16,748 bases of DNA from DTU089 sp002440045 (GCA_937885695.1 CALABP010000028.1:1-16748), one strand, 5' to 3'; shown: positions 6,756 to 14,007, counted from the stretch's first letter. Program-made: numbers and translations. The notes: a model not told the origin generated them from the sequence alone.

Positions 6756-9164
6756 TTAACCTCTGTAAAGCGCAAGTATCTCTTCTATAGGGCCGCTGAA
6801 ATCCTCGGCAACGGGCGGAATATTGCCGCCGTTTAAGACGAAATCCGTAAACAGTCTTCCCTTTGAGTCGTTGCCCATTTGATATTTTGATATTGTTTCG
6901 ATAAGCGCTTCTTTTTTCGGCATATTCGCAAGATAGTCGCAGGTTGAAAGCCCTACGCTCACGCTGTCCTCGGGTGAAACGTTTTTAACTGTAACAACCA
7001 TCGTTCCGCCTTCGTTATTTACATCGCACGAGGATTTTCTGCCGTTTATTCTTACCGTAACGTCACCTGAAACAACATCTTTAAATCTAAGAATATATTT
7101 GCGTTTTTGCGGCAAAACGGATATGTCGCCCTCGGCCTTGCCGATTGAAAATTCAAGCGCGGTGCCGTTTTCTTTGACAGAAAACGGGGTTTCTGCAAAC
7201 GCGCCGTCTTTAAACTTAAGCGTTTCACCGTCGTCCTCATAAAGCCTAAACGTGTTATTGCCCCTGTATATAAGCACCTCAAGCGACTCGGGATTCTTTG
7301 TGTCGTTCGTTGTGCAGTTTTCGCTTAAAGGAATTATTGCACCCTCTTTTGCAAGCACGGGGATATATTCAACATCGCGGTACATTTTCACAAAGCGGCT
7401 GCCGCTGTAAATTCTGCCAGTGAAAACATCTGTAAATCTGCCTTCGGGAAGCCATACGTTTACGCCTGCCATATTGTTGTCGGACGAGGTATGCTCCGTA
7501 ATCGGCGCAACGATAAGCTCCGTTCCGAAGAAATACTGATTTTTAACGGCATATGCCTCTTCGTTTTTCGGGAACTCATAGTACATCGGTTCGCAAATCG
7601 CCCTGCCGAGGCTTTCGGTACGCCTGTTCATGGTATAAATATACGGCAAAAGCCTGTGGCGCAGTCTAAGGTTATATTTTGCGATTCTTTCGATTGTTCC
7701 GCTGTATTTCCACGGTTCTTTGCCCATAAACTCGTTAGAGGTTGAGTGAAGGCGCATAATCGGGCTGAACACACCGAACTGCACCCAACGAATGTAAAGC
7801 TCGTCGTCCTTTTTTCCCATACAGTGACCGCCTATGTCGTGGCTCCACCACGGGTAGCCTATGTTTGCGGCTGTTGCGGTAAAATACGGCTGAAAATCAA
7901 GGCTTCGCCACATCTGAACGGTGTCTCCGCTGAAGCCGACGGGATAGCGCTGACTGCCGACGCCCGCAAAGCGCGAGAGAATAAGCGGACGCTTTTTGTC
8001 GCGGCCGTTGTCTATATAATGATAATGATTCAACGCCCAAAGAGGGTCAAGACCCGGTATTTTTGAGCGCGTGCCCTGCTGCCAGTCTATCCACCAAAAA
8101 TCAACGCCCATCTTTTCATAGGGGTGATGAAGAATTTTAAAATAATTTTCAACAAACTTTTCGTTCGTAATATCAAATTTTACGGGCTTTTTTGTTTTGG
8201 GGTCCATCCCCATGGCGCGGCACATTTCTTCGTAGCTGTTTTCAAACCAACGCACGCCCTGTGACGGGTGCAGGTTAAAGGTCACTTTAAAGCCGTCCGC
8301 TTTGAGCTTCTTTAAAAAGCCCTCGGGGTCGGGAAAAAGGTCCGTATTGAAGCTGTAGCCGGTCCAGCCGGGCGACCACGCGTCATAAAAATATTCAAGA
8401 AAATTCTTGTGCGAGGTCATTTTGTGGCTTTCGGAACCGAACTTTTTCTTAATATCGACCCAGTGCCAATCCATATCGACAGTCGCAACGGTTATCGGAA
8501 TCTGTTCTTTAATAAATCTGTCCGTAAGAGCAAGATATTCGTCTTGTGTGTAGGCTTTATATCTGCTCCACCAGTTTGAAAGCGCAAAACGCGGAAGAAG
8601 CGGCGTTTTGCCCGTGAGCTTATAAAGGTCGCGCGTTGCGCCTATATAGTCAAAGCCGTATGCAAAGTAATAAACGTCACGTTCTTTATAATCGCGCGAA
8701 GCTATCTCGCCGTTTTTTCTTAAAACAAGCGAGTCGCTGTCGTCAAGCACGGCTACGCCGTTTTTTGAAATAATTCCGTCGCCGAGAATCGGCACACCCG
8801 CCGAAACATCAAGCGTTCTGCAAGTACCCTTTAAATTGCCCGAATTAAAATCCGTCACCGTTCTGCCGTCGCGAAGCTTAATTCTTACAACCTTTTTTAA
8901 CGAAAGCGAATAGAGCAGATTAATTTTTTCGGTCTTTATCGCAATGTGGCCGCCGCCCTCGTTCACGGCAAAAACGGGCGAGTCAAAATCGCGAAACCAC
9001 ACCGACTGCGTCGGCTCGTCGCAAAACTTTTCCGCACTTTGATTTTCTATTCTTATAAGGCACGGTGTTAAAACGGTAAAACGCACGCCGTTTCTGACTA
9101 TCATATGGTCGCGGCGCGCCTTAGGCGAAAACTCAACGTTGAATTCGTCTGAAAACCTTGACAT
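6756..9164 (-). CDS. Glycoside hydrolase family 31 (alpha-glycosidase)
   Basis: An 802-residue GH31 enzyme that should release alpha-linked sugars with retention. An N-terminal galactose-mutarotase-like sandwich (about 1-180) is followed by the (beta/alpha)8 barrel, beginning around LPRFALSNWWSRY (190-202). The predicted nucleophile is Asp360 in FWWIDWQQG and the acid/base is Asp414 in VGFSGDT. PWWSHDIGGH (438-447) and RLHST (471-475) are other conserved barrel motifs. C-terminal beta domains (about 545-735, DUF5110-like) precede a helical tail (about 745-802) that I cannot assign. The WWIDWQQG variant is shared by a group of GH31 enzymes whose substrate differs from ordinary alpha-glucosidases, so substrate is left open (glucoside, xyloside, galactoside or GalNAc). 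No signal peptide is present, so it is probably cytoplasmic. AAGGAG precedes the ATG. It is the first gene of an operon with rsmG. Confidence 0.93.
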   Translation of the reverse strand: MSRFSDEFNVEFSPKARRDHMIVRNGVRFTVLTPCLIRIENQSAEKFCDEPTQSVWFRDFDSPVFAVNEGGGHIAIKTEKINLLYSLSLKKVVRIKLRDGRTVTDFNSGNLKGTCRTLDVSAGVPILGDGIISKNGVAVLDDSDSLVLRKNGEIASRDYKERDVYYFAYGFDYIGATRDLYKLTGKTPLLPRFALSNWWSRYKAYTQDEYLALTDRFIKEQIPITVATVDMDWHWVDIKKKFGSESHKMTSHKNFLEYFYDAWSPGWTGYSFNTDLFPDPEGFLKKLKADGFKVTFNLHPSQGVRWFENSYEEMCRAMGMDPKTKKPVKFDITNEKFVENYFKILHHPYEKMGVDFWWIDWQQGTRSKIPGLDPLWALNHYHYIDNGRDKKRPLILSRFAGVGSQRYPVGFSGDTVQMWRSLDFQPYFTATAANIGYPWWSHDIGGHCMGKKDDELYIRWVQFGVFSPIMRLHSTSNEFMGKEPWKYSGTIERIAKYNLRLRHRLLPYIYTMNRRTESLGRAICEPMYYEFPKNEEAYAVKNQYFFGTELIVAPITEHTSSDNNMAGVNVWLPEGRFTDVFTGRIYSGSRFVKMYRDVEYIPVLAKEGAIIPLSENCTTNDTKNPESLEVLIYRGNNTFRLYEDDGETLKFKDGAFAETPFSVKENGTALEFSIGKAEGDISVLPQKRKYILRFKDVVSGDVTVRINGRKSSCDVNNEGGTMVVTVKNVSPEDSVSVGLSTCDYLANMPKKEALIETISKYQMGNDSKGRLFTDFVLNGGNIPPVAEDFSGPIEEILALYRG

Positions 9165-9173
9165 AAGCTGGTG

Positions 9174-9231
9174 CTCCTTAATACTTTTATACTTAGGTAT
9201 AAACGGATAGAACGGTGGGTTCTTTTATACC
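9174..9231 (-). promoter_or_regulatory. Leader with alternative hairpins before GH31-rsmG
   Basis: In minus-strand RNA order, segment A GGTATAAA (9224-9231), segment B TTTATACC (9196-9203) and segment C GTATAAA (9186-9192) are followed by the ribosome binding site AAGGAG (9174-9179). A pairs with B, and the stem is extended by AGAAC/GTTCT (9219-9223 with 9209-9213) around a CCACC loop with a 5-nt bulge. B can instead pair with C across a 4-nt loop. The two pairings exclude each other. This could be an RNA switch or a set of DNA half-sites (GTATAAA) for a regulator; no known riboswitch class is recognised. Confidence 0.5.
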
Positions 9232-9241
9232 CGATATTAAT

Positions 9242-9270
9242 AATATAATCCCAAAGCGATTTAAAGTCAA
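9242..9270 (-). promoter_or_regulatory. Promoter of the GH31-rsmG operon
   Basis: On the minus strand TTGACT (9265-9270), a 17-nt spacer and TATATT (9242-9247) match the sigma-A consensus at five of six positions in each box. Transcription would start near 9235, giving a leader of about 70 nt that contains the hairpins described at 9174-9231. Confidence 0.7.
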
Positions 9271-9278
9271 CAAAAAAA

Positions 9279-9337
9279 CCGAGTGTGTATTTTTTGCCGA
9301 AAATCACCAAAAACCCGTGCAAAAGTTTGGCACTCGG
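9279..9337. repeat. Inverted repeat upstream of the DUF1846 promoter
   Basis: CCGAGTG (9279-9285) and CACTCGG (9331-9337) are 7-bp inverted arms separated by 45 bases. They lie between the two divergent promoters, 25 bases before the -35 of the DUF1846 gene. This could be a looped operator or a chance match; nothing else in the interval supports a function. Confidence 0.3.
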
Positions 9338-9362
9338 GAAAGCAAATCCTTTTGCCGCTTCA

Positions 9363-9391
9363 TTGACATTGTTTTTCTTTTTTGCTACAAT
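9363..9391 (+). promoter_or_regulatory. Near-consensus sigma-A promoter of the DUF1846 gene
   Basis: TTGACA (9363-9368), a 17-nt spacer and TACAAT (9386-9391) match the vegetative consensus at eleven of twelve positions. The expected transcription start is near 9398, only about 15 bases before the ATG at 9413, so the ribosome binding site GGAAAGGG begins almost at the first transcribed base. Confidence 0.85.
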
Positions 9392-9412
9392 TAGTCGGAA
9401 AGGGTGTTTTTT

Positions 9413-10909
9413 ATGAAATACGGGAAGATAGGCTTCAATAACAATATGTACATTGAAAAGCAGTCGGAGCAGATAAAAAAACGCATAGCGGAGTTCGGCG
9501 GAAAGCTTTATCTTGAATTCGGCGGAAAGCTTTTTGACGATTTTCATGCTTCAAGAGTGCTTCCGGGCTTCAAGCCCGACAGCAAGCTTCAGATGCTTTT
9601 AAAGCTTAAAGACCACGCCGAAATCGTAATAGTCATTTCGGCAAACGACATAGAAAGCAACAAAATCCGCCGCGACCTCGGCATAACCTACGACAGCGAC
9701 GTTTTAAGGCTTACAGACGCATTCACAAGCGTTGGGCTTTTTGTGGGAAGCGTTGTTATTACGCAGTTCAACGGTCAGCCGGCCGCAATGAAATTCAAAG
9801 AAAAGCTTGAATCGCTCGGCATTAAAGTGTTTATGCACTACCCGATAGAGGGCTACCCTTATAACGTCCGCTACATAGTAAGCGAAGAGGGCTTCGGCAA
9901 AAACGAATATATCGAAACAAGCCGCCCGCTTGTCGTTATAACCGCCCCCGGCCCAGGAAGCGGCAAAATGGCAACGTGCCTTTCACAGCTTTATCACGAA
10001 AATTTAAGGGGCATAAAAGCGGGATACGCAAAATTTGAAACATTCCCCATATGGAATCTGCCGTTAAAGCACCCTGTAAACCTTGCGTATGAAGCGGCCA
10101 CAGCCGACCTTAACGACGTTAATATGATAGACCCCTATCACCTTGAAGCATACGGCAAAACAACCGTAAACTACAACCGCGACGTTGAGGTTTTCCCCGT
10201 GCTCAACGCAATATTTGAAAAAATTGAGGGCAAAAGCCCCTATAAATCCCCCACGGATATGGGCGTAAATATGGCGGGCTATTGCATAACCGACGATGAC
10301 GTGTGCCGCAGGGCCTCGTATGAAGAAATAGTTCGCCGCTATTTCGCAACGCTTTGCGACAAAAAAAGCGGCATCAAAAACGACACCGCAATAGCAAAAA
10401 TCGAAAGCCTTATGAACCAGGCGGGAATAACCGTCGAAAGCACACGCCCCACGGTAAAAGCCGCGCTTGAAAAAAGCGAAGCCACCGGTATGAGACCGGC
10501 AGTTGCAATAGAGCTTCCCGACGGCAGCATTGTCACCGGCAAGACCTCGGACCTTTTGGGCGCTTCGTCGGCGGCGCTTTTAAACGCGCTTAAAGCCACC
10601 GCAAAAATAGACGATTCAAAGCTTCTTATCGAGCGCGAGGTTATTGAGCCTATACAGATGCTTAAAACCGATATCCTCGGCAACCACAACCCGCGCCTTC
10701 ACACCGACGAGGTTCTTATCGCCCTTACCATGAGCGCCGTAACAAGCGAAGCGGCAAAACAGGCATTTTTGAGCCTGCACGCTTTAAATGGCAGTGAAGC
10801 GCACTCGACCGTAATCCTTTCACAGGTTGACCGCGACACTTTCAGAAAGCTCGGCATAAACCTCACTTGTGAGCCTCAGCACGAGTCTAAAAAGCTTTAT
10901 CATAAATAA
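9413..10909 (+). CDS. DUF1846 family protein (UPF0371)
   Basis: A 498-residue member of the DUF1846/UPF0371 family, whose biochemical role is, to my knowledge, not firmly established. The N-terminus KYGKIGFNNNMYIEKQSEQI and the EFGGKLFDDFHASRVLPGF block (35-53) are hallmarks of the family. A glycine-rich loop APGPGSGKMA (178-187) resembles a nucleotide or phosphate-binding turn, and the C-terminal half (about 320-490) is alpha/beta. Length is normal for the family and there is no signal peptide or membrane segment. A GTG nine bases upstream is in frame, but it would leave no ribosome binding site and sits almost on the predicted transcription start. The ATG with GGAAAGGG eight bases before it is preferred. 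The gene stands alone, divergent from the GH31 operon and convergent with the toxin-antitoxin locus. Confidence 0.9.
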   Translation: MKYGKIGFNNNMYIEKQSEQIKKRIAEFGGKLYLEFGGKLFDDFHASRVLPGFKPDSKLQMLLKLKDHAEIVIVISANDIESNKIRRDLGITYDSDVLRLTDAFTSVGLFVGSVVITQFNGQPAAMKFKEKLESLGIKVFMHYPIEGYPYNVRYIVSEEGFGKNEYIETSRPLVVITAPGPGSGKMATCLSQLYHENLRGIKAGYAKFETFPIWNLPLKHPVNLAYEAATADLNDVNMIDPYHLEAYGKTTVNYNRDVEVFPVLNAIFEKIEGKSPYKSPTDMGVNMAGYCITDDDVCRRASYEEIVRRYFATLCDKKSGIKNDTAIAKIESLMNQAGITVESTRPTVKAALEKSEATGMRPAVAIELPDGSIVTGKTSDLLGASSAALLNALKATAKIDDSKLLIEREVIEPIQMLKTDILGNHNPRLHTDEVLIALTMSAVTSEAAKQAFLSLHALNGSEAHSTVILSQVDRDTFRKLGINLTCEPQHESKKLYHK

Positions 10910-10933
10910 AAGCATAAGAAGGCTTCCTTATGC
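10900..10933 (-). terminator. Terminator for the antitoxin gene (minus strand)
   Basis: GCATAAG (10912-10918) and CTTATGC (10927-10933) form a 7-bp stem with an 8-nt loop. On the minus strand it is followed by TTTTATTTATG (complement of 10900-10911), a usable T-run. It overlaps the end of the DUF1846 gene and lies about 50 bases beyond the antitoxin stop codon. Confidence 0.6.
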
Positions 10934-10935
10934 CT

Positions 10936-10987
10936 AAATATCGGTTACGCAACTGCAAGTGCAGTCTTTCGTAACCGATATTTTTTT
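10936..10987 (+). terminator. Strong terminator of the DUF1846 gene
   Basis: AAATATCGGTTACG (10936-10949) and CGTAACCGATATTT (10970-10983) form a 14-bp stem. The apical 20 bases contain a second small hairpin, ACTGC-AAGT-GCAGT (10952-10965). The T-run extends to 10987 and overlaps the stop codon of the convergent antitoxin gene (10986-10988 on the minus strand). Confidence 0.88.
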
Positions 10988-12014
10988 AAAACTCGTTAAG
11001 ATATTTTGCCCATTCAAAAGAAATAGGCTCATTTTTAACGGTGTTTATATAAGCCTTCTCTTTGTGCATATACTCGGAAATATTTTTCCCCGTGTAATTT
11101 TTAAACTTAGCTATCACCGTATCAAGAACATTTTTTTCTTCTGCCGTAAAAGCGTAATCAATATAATTCTCATTCGGAAGTATTTTTGTTCTGACGCTTT
11201 CGCCTGTCTCCTCTTCGCTTATAACAGAACCTTTTAAACGTAAAATTTCGTTGTGGCCCTCGGGCAGTGCGCCGTGCTGTTCGTGGAGATAAACAATTCC
11301 CGTTAAAGATGTTCCGTACCGTTTATAATACAATATGTCGGCATACCACAAAAGCTTCATAAGCTTTACTTTATAAAGGCACTCCATTCTGCTTGCAAAA
11401 TAAGTTATTACGGCAAGGATTTTTTCGGTATTCAAAACAGTAAAACCGTTAAGTTCCGACGGGGTATCATATTTTTTGTATCTGTCGAGCAAAAGCCTTT
11501 TTTCGGCAAATTCGATGCCGTCGGTATCTATGCATTTTATAAGCGTAGCCTTAATTTCAGAATAACGCTTTTCCGAAAAAGAGCCTCTGTTTTTGGAAAG
11601 AAAATCATACAAAACCGACGGGTCGTCTTTTATCTGTCTAAGCACACCGTCGTGCGCTTCGTCCTGTATTTGTTTTGTTTCATATCGCGTTATCGTAATT
11701 TCGCCCCAACCGAGCAGCAAGGCAAGCTCCGATTGAGTTAAGCCGTATTTTTTTCGTATTGCGGCTATATTTGAAGAGGTCAAAAGCCCTCTTTTCTCGC
11801 GGTATGCGTCTCTTGCGGAAAGAAGATTTTCATTCATAAGCTTTGGCGTAACAAATTCGTTATCTTCGTCGCACAAATCACAGACAAAAACTTTTTCGAT
11901 ATAAGAAACTTCTACGTTTTTTATTACAGCTTTTGCGCTTTTTTCTAAAAAAGTCACCTTGTGTACGGTGTCGCAAATCGGGCAATACATCTCTTCTTGT
12001 GCCGTGCAGTTCAT
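10986..12014 (-). CDS. Antitoxin: MqsA-like zinc finger, HTH and Panacea (SocA-like) domain
   Basis: A 342-residue multidomain antitoxin. The N-terminus has two CxxC pairs, C11PIC14 and C45DLC48, an MqsA/YgiT-type zinc-binding domain. A helix-turn-helix follows (about 83-118: IAAIRKKYGLTQSELALLLG, then ITRYE). The C-terminal part (about 195-330) has KLMKLLWYADILYYKRYG and YLHEQHGALPEGHNE, signatures of the DUF4065/SocA-like 'Panacea' domain. That domain is known from antitoxins that neutralise many unrelated toxins. By analogy with MqsA the HTH should bind the operator in the upstream promoter and repress the operon. The start is supported by AGGAGG seven bases before the ATG. The reading frame is complete. 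The toxin gene precedes it, as in mqsRA, but its frame is broken. The locus looks more A/T rich than its neighbours, consistent with transfer. Confidence 0.88.
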   Translation of the reverse strand: MNCTAQEEMYCPICDTVHKVTFLEKSAKAVIKNVEVSYIEKVFVCDLCDEDNEFVTPKLMNENLLSARDAYREKRGLLTSSNIAAIRKKYGLTQSELALLLGWGEITITRYETKQIQDEAHDGVLRQIKDDPSVLYDFLSKNRGSFSEKRYSEIKATLIKCIDTDGIEFAEKRLLLDRYKKYDTPSELNGFTVLNTEKILAVITYFASRMECLYKVKLMKLLWYADILYYKRYGTSLTGIVYLHEQHGALPEGHNEILRLKGSVISEEETGESVRTKILPNENYIDYAFTAEEKNVLDTVIAKFKNYTGKNISEYMHKEKAYINTVKNEPISFEWAKYLNEF

Positions 12015-12030
12015 TTGAAAACCTCCTAAC

Positions 12031-12323
12031 TTATTTATAAGGGTGCATCATCGGGTGTTCCGGATAATGAAAAGAAACACATACAATAATGTTTCCGTCG
12101 TCAGCGTTTCGCTGTAATCAGAAACCGTCAGTTTTTCAATCTCTTTTATTACATCTTCGGAATCAAAACCGAGTTCAAGCAACGTTTCCTGTGTTTTTTG
12201 CTTTACAATAAAGAAAAACTGCCTTTTAATGTTAAAGCTTTCATCGCTAATCGTTGCCTTAACAGCGGTTAAAAAGCTTTCAACATCTCTTCTTTTAGAT
12301 ATTATTGAATGTAGTTTTCCCAA
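12031..12323 (-). pseudogene. MqsR-like toxin gene, frameshifted and apparently internally deleted
   Basis: The N-terminal frame reads KRRDVESFLTAVKATI, then FFFIVKQKTQETLLELGFDSEDVI and IEKLTVSDYSET, which resembles clostridial MqsR-family mRNA interferases. After codon GAA-ACG (12110-12105) this frame runs into unrelated sequence and stops at 12048. Shifting frame at about 12105-12102 restores DDGNIIVCVSFHYPEHPM and a TAA at 12031-12033, matching the usual MqsR-family C-terminus; that stop lies 16 bases before the antitoxin ATG. The family's middle section (about 25-30 residues, of the type ELWVFGK...EVYIKLKI) is absent, so an internal deletion that also shifted the frame is the simplest reading. 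Start: TTG at 12323 with GGAGGGGG (12329-12336) five bases upstream. A GTG at 12347 lies upstream of the predicted transcript start and is unlikely. Confidence 0.75.
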
Positions 12324-12348
12324 ATATACCCCCTCCGATTTCAACACT

Positions 12349-12377
12349 ATTATACGCTATCAATTGATAGTTGTCAA
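12349..12377 (-). promoter_or_regulatory. Consensus promoter with palindromic operator in its spacer
   Basis: On the minus strand TTGACA (12372-12377), exactly 17 nt and TATAAT (12349-12354) form a perfect sigma-A promoter. The spacer contains the perfect 14-bp palindrome CTATCAATTGATAG (12357-12370). This is where a dimeric HTH antitoxin would block RNA polymerase. Transcription should start near 12342, giving a leader of about 19 nt before the TTG start of the toxin gene. Confidence 0.88.
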
Positions 12378-12391
12378 CCCGATTTTAAATA

Positions 12392-12420
12392 TTGCATTTG
12401 CTTTTTCGGTGTGATACTAT
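12392..12420 (+). promoter_or_regulatory. Possible promoter of the sialidase-like gene
   Basis: TTGCAT (12392-12397), 17 nt and TACTAT (12415-12420) are correctly spaced but match consensus at only three and four of six positions. Its -35 lies 15 bases from the -35 of the divergent toxin-antitoxin promoter, so binding at the palindrome could affect both. A second TATATT-like -10 at 12418-12425 is possible. Confidence 0.4.
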
Positions 12421-12452
12421 ATATTAAGAAATAATTTATTATAGGTGACCTT

Positions 12453-13439
12453 ATGAAAACAACCGTTCTTTCGGCGCACTCCGAATTTATTTATCCCGAA
12501 TGCCTTATCACAAAAAGCTGTCACGCTTCAACGGTGCTTCCGTTAAGCGGCGGCAATGTTGTTGCCGCGTGGTTCGGCGGCACAAAAGAGGGTGCGGACG
12601 ATGTGAAAATCTATGTCTCCGTCCGCGAAAACGGCGTGTGGAGCGCGCCTTATTCCGTAAGCGCGCCCGAAAAACCGCTTCCGCACTGGAACCCCGTGCT
12701 GTTTTCGCCCGAAGAGGGAAAGATTATTCTTTATTTCAAGTACGGCAAGCCCATTTCAAAATGGGTTACATATTACGCCGTGTCGCTTGACGGCGGCAAG
12801 AGCTTTTGCGAAGCAAAGCCGCTTTTAAAAGACGATGACGACGGCGGCAGAGGTCCCGTAAAAAACAAGCCCGTTATGTTGAAAGACGGCACTGTTCTCG
12901 CGCCCGCGTCAAAAGAGCACAAAATCAACGGCTGGAAATGCTTTGTCGATATTTCAAAAGACGGCGGTTTTACATTTGAGCACTCGAACTTTGTTTTAAG
13001 GCCGAAAAAGAACGGCAAAAGAGTCGATATGATTCAGCCCACGCTTTGGGAGGATGAAAGCGGCGTTCATATGTTTGTCAGAACAAATGCCGGCAAAATT
13101 TACCGAAGCGACAGCAAAACCGCGGGAAAAACGTGGTGCAAGGCGTATGAAACAGAGCTTTTGAACAACAACAGCGGAATAGATGTTGTTTCTCTTTCGG
13201 ACGGTTCGCTTGTACTTGTTTCAAACCCCATAGGCGAAAATTGGGGCGACCGCTCGCCGCTCACGTTAATGCGCTCGTTTGACGGCGGCAAAACCTTTGA
13301 AGAATTTTATAAGCTTGAATCGAAAATCGGCGATTTTGAATTCAGCTATCCTGCGATAACCGCCGTAAATAAAAAGCTTTATATAACATATACATATGAG
13401 CGCAAAACGATTAAATACGCCGAAATAGAGATTGACTGA
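12453..13439 (+). CDS. Sialidase-like BNR/Asp-box beta-propeller protein
   Basis: A 328-residue protein of the predicted neuraminidase group COG4692 (BNR_2-type six-bladed propeller). Asp-boxes are visible at 111-118 (SLDGGKSF), 168-175 (SKDGGFTF) and 275-282 (SFDGGKTF), with a degenerate one at 219-228. Conserved blocks include CHASTVLPLSGGNVVAAWFGG (23-43), PHWNPVLF (77-84), GPVKNKP (134-140), NNNSGIDVV (238-246), RSPL (267-270) and SYPAI (298-302). Similar bacterial proteins are annotated as exo-alpha-sialidases, but the family also includes enzymes acting on other sugars, so true sialidase activity is uncertain. There is no signal peptide, which suggests a cytoplasmic enzyme for imported oligosaccharides. 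The ribosome binding site is AGGTGA five bases before the ATG. It is transcribed alone and ends at a strong terminator. Confidence 0.85.
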   Translation: MKTTVLSAHSEFIYPECLITKSCHASTVLPLSGGNVVAAWFGGTKEGADDVKIYVSVRENGVWSAPYSVSAPEKPLPHWNPVLFSPEEGKIILYFKYGKPISKWVTYYAVSLDGGKSFCEAKPLLKDDDDGGRGPVKNKPVMLKDGTVLAPASKEHKINGWKCFVDISKDGGFTFEHSNFVLRPKKNGKRVDMIQPTLWEDESGVHMFVRTNAGKIYRSDSKTAGKTWCKAYETELLNNNSGIDVVSLSDGSLVLVSNPIGENWGDRSPLTLMRSFDGGKTFEEFYKLESKIGDFEFSYPAITAVNKKLYITYTYERKTIKYAEIEID

Positions 13440-13445
13440 CGCCTA

Positions 13446-13495
13446 AAAAGCCGGCTGTGATTTCAAGACGAAACCGCAGCCGGCTTTTATTTATT
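13446..13495. terminator. Bidirectional terminator between sialidase-like and gtrA-like genes
   Basis: AAAAGCCGGCTG (13446-13457) and CAGCCGGCTTTT (13477-13488) form a perfect 12-bp stem around a 19-nt loop, extendable by a G-T and a G-C pair. TTTTATTTATT follows on the plus strand and CTTTTTAGGC on the minus strand, so it can end both convergent transcripts. Confidence 0.88.
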
Positions 13496-13498
13496 CAA

Positions 13499-13996
13499 TT
13501 ATTCGGTTTGCTCGGACTGTATTTTTTCTTCATGCGATTTGTTTTTGAACACAACAAGCTTTGAAAAAACATAGTTTAAAAGCACGACAATAAAAACAAG
13601 CACCGCTTTTGAGTATATGCCGGGTGTAAAAAACAGGCTGTTTTTAAGTCCTATTTTCGTAACCAAACTGAAAAATATGTTGTCAAACCCTGTTTTTGCA
13701 AGAAGCGGAACGCCGAAGACCTCAATAACACCCGTTGCCGCGCGCGAGGCAAGAAAGCTTGACGCCTCTTTTAAAAGCACCTTTAAGTTAAAGCTTTTTG
13801 ACTCAAACACAAACAGCTTGTTTGTAATAAAGGCAACCGTTATAACTATTATCCAGCTTACGGCACTTGAAGCGAAAACGCTCATTTTAAGCGCATTTGC
13901 AAAAAGCGCATAAAGCCCCCAGCTTAAAACCGTGGTTATTATGCCGAAAACAACATAAAGAATTATTTCCTTATGCTTTTTAAAAAAATCACCCAT
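13499..13996 (-). CDS. GtrA family membrane protein
   Basis: A 165-residue GtrA-like protein with four predicted transmembrane segments (about 12-33, 42-63, 78-98 and 125-146). The typical N-terminal FGIITTVLSWGLYALF and the segment AFITNKLFVFES match the family; the C-terminal VLLNYVFSKLVVF is also characteristic. GtrA proteins are thought to move polyprenyl-phosphate-linked sugars across the membrane, delivering donors for modification of wall polymers or other glycans. The gene follows the GT2 glycosyltransferase gene by 11 bases, and its ribosome binding site (GGAG, six bases before the ATG) lies in that gap, so the two form an operon. This matches the known pairing of GtrB-type transferase with GtrA. 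The transferred sugar is unknown. Confidence 0.9.
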   Translation of the reverse strand: MGDFFKKHKEIILYVVFGIITTVLSWGLYALFANALKMSVFASSAVSWIIVITVAFITNKLFVFESKSFNLKVLLKEASSFLASRAATGVIEVFGVPLLAKTGFDNIFFSLVTKIGLKNSLFFTPGIYSKAVLVFIVVLLNYVFSKLVVFKNKSHEEKIQSEQTE

Positions 13997-14007
13997 ATTA
14001 GCTCCGT

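Noticed and set aside
9404..9412. In-frame GTG nine bases upstream of the DUF1846 ATG as the start
   Set aside because: It falls inside the GGAAAGGGTG ribosome binding site and only about six bases after the predicted transcript start; the family N-terminus begins at MKYGKIGFNN.
12324..12347. GTG at 12347 as start of the MqsR-like toxin
   Set aside because: The perfect promoter places transcription start near 12342, downstream of that GTG; the TTG at 12323 has GGAGGGGG at good spacing.
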